A stretch of DNA of 64,000 bases, taken from positions 3,782,001 to 3,846,000 of the forward strand of contig NZ_JAGYHC010000001.1 of NCBI RefSeq assembly GCF_019837165.1, given 5' to 3'. A program made the position numbers and the translations under genes. The stretch's first letter is position 1. The number at the start of each line of letters is the position of its first letter. Of this stretch, positions 63,787 to 64,000 are shown piece by piece. The notes under the pieces were generated by a model. That model was not told where the DNA came from. It did not search any database and saw only the letters and a program-made list of their open reading frames with translations. The DNA is from Virgibacillus sp. NKC19-3. Lineage in GTDB: Bacteria; Bacillota; Bacilli; Bacillales; Amphibacillaceae.

Positions 63787-64000
63787 TCAATCATACAATT
63801 CAGGAATTCTACTTGAAAATACCGGCACATCCTTCCTAATTTGAGGAACGGATTCCAAGGAGAGTACCTCTATGATTGTCTCTTCCGCTACTTCATTGCC
63901 AGTCTTCAACGCATTTCCCCATGGATCAATCACCATAGACGCCCCGGCGAAGTCAGACTCCTGATAGCTACCGGTACGATTACTGGAAACCACATACATT
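63787..64000 (-). CDS. Carbon-nitrogen hydrolase (nitrilase superfamily), C-terminal part
   Basis: Only the last 70 or so residues are in the window; the gene continues past the right edge. The visible part has the nitrilase C-terminal pattern: VVSSNRTGSYQESDFAGASMVIDPWGNALKTGNEVAEETII, ending PVFSSRIPELYD. The catalytic Glu-Lys-Cys residues would be outside. Members hydrolyse amides such as omega-amidated keto acids. The substrate is unknown. Confidence 0.82.
   Translation of the reverse strand, partial: MYVVSSNRTGSYQESDFAGASMVIDPWGNALKTGNEVAEETIIEVLSLESVPQIRKDVPVFSSRIPELYD

Overview
The window is a low-GC Firmicute chromosome segment. Shine-Dalgarno sequences are strong (AAGGAGG), TTG/GTG starts are frequent, and intrinsic terminators are dense. 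Gene content points to a halophilic or alkaliphilic Bacillaceae of the Oceanobacillus/Virgibacillus/Lentibacillus type: a complete Mrp Na+/H+ antiporter, a NaChBac-type voltage-gated Na+ channel, two BCCT osmolyte transporters, a GbsR-like regulator, a betaine-type binding protein and a carnitine degradation operon. Genus is inferred from gene content only. No rRNA, tRNA, IS element, prophage or CRISPR array was seen.

Layout. 0-7 kb: end of an ABC-2 permease, a PepSY protein, an amidohydrolase, an AGCS symporter and a secreted SH3/amidase_3 wall hydrolase. 7-13 kb: methyltransferase and MFS exporter with REP-like palindromes, then an mhqO-mhqD quinone detoxification pair with a readable promoter and operator. 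12-17.5 kb: two PadR-led membrane-protein operons and a MerR-methyltransferase locus split by one in-frame amber codon. 18-26 kb: M20 peptidase; class I ribonucleotide reductase operon (nrdA, flavodoxin, nrdB) behind paired NrdR boxes and a structured leader ending in a terminator; a GltC-like LysR gene divergent from gdhA. 26-38 kb: carnitine catabolism (BKACE enzyme, carnitine dehydrogenase, thioesterase) divergent from a CaiT-like BCCT; YetF protein; unusual Mur ligase; serine hydrolase; orphan OpuAC lipoprotein; GbsR. 38-42 kb: actin-like ParM and ParR-like pair with candidate centromere repeats, then large catalase KatE. 42-50 kb: YdbST, several HTH/membrane-protein pairs, an OpuD-like BCCT. 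50-56 kb: RlmN-family enzyme, LLM oxidoreductase, Na+ channel, WrbA, small exporter, NERD protein. 56-64 kb: mrpABCDEFG, a Usp protein, and the end of a carbon-nitrogen hydrolase.

Functional themes. Sodium and osmolyte handling dominate. Mrp exports Na+ and the channel can readmit it. The BCCT carriers and binding protein take up compatible solutes. The carnitine genes would convert carnitine to glycine betaine. A near-identical 14-bp motif in front of both the carnitine BCCT and gbsR suggests GbsR ties these loci together.

Most unusual are six intergenic tandem arrays (15.1, 17.6, 19.3, 31.2, 51.3 and 56.3 kb). Their periods are 21, 42 or 52-53 bp, all whole multiples of the 10.5-bp DNA helical turn. 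Three of them share a TACATGG-centred core. They produce long spurious ORFs but look like phased DNA or RNA elements. Other candidates for follow-up are the nrd leader RNA, the ParMR cassette and the amber-split MerR-methyltransferase.
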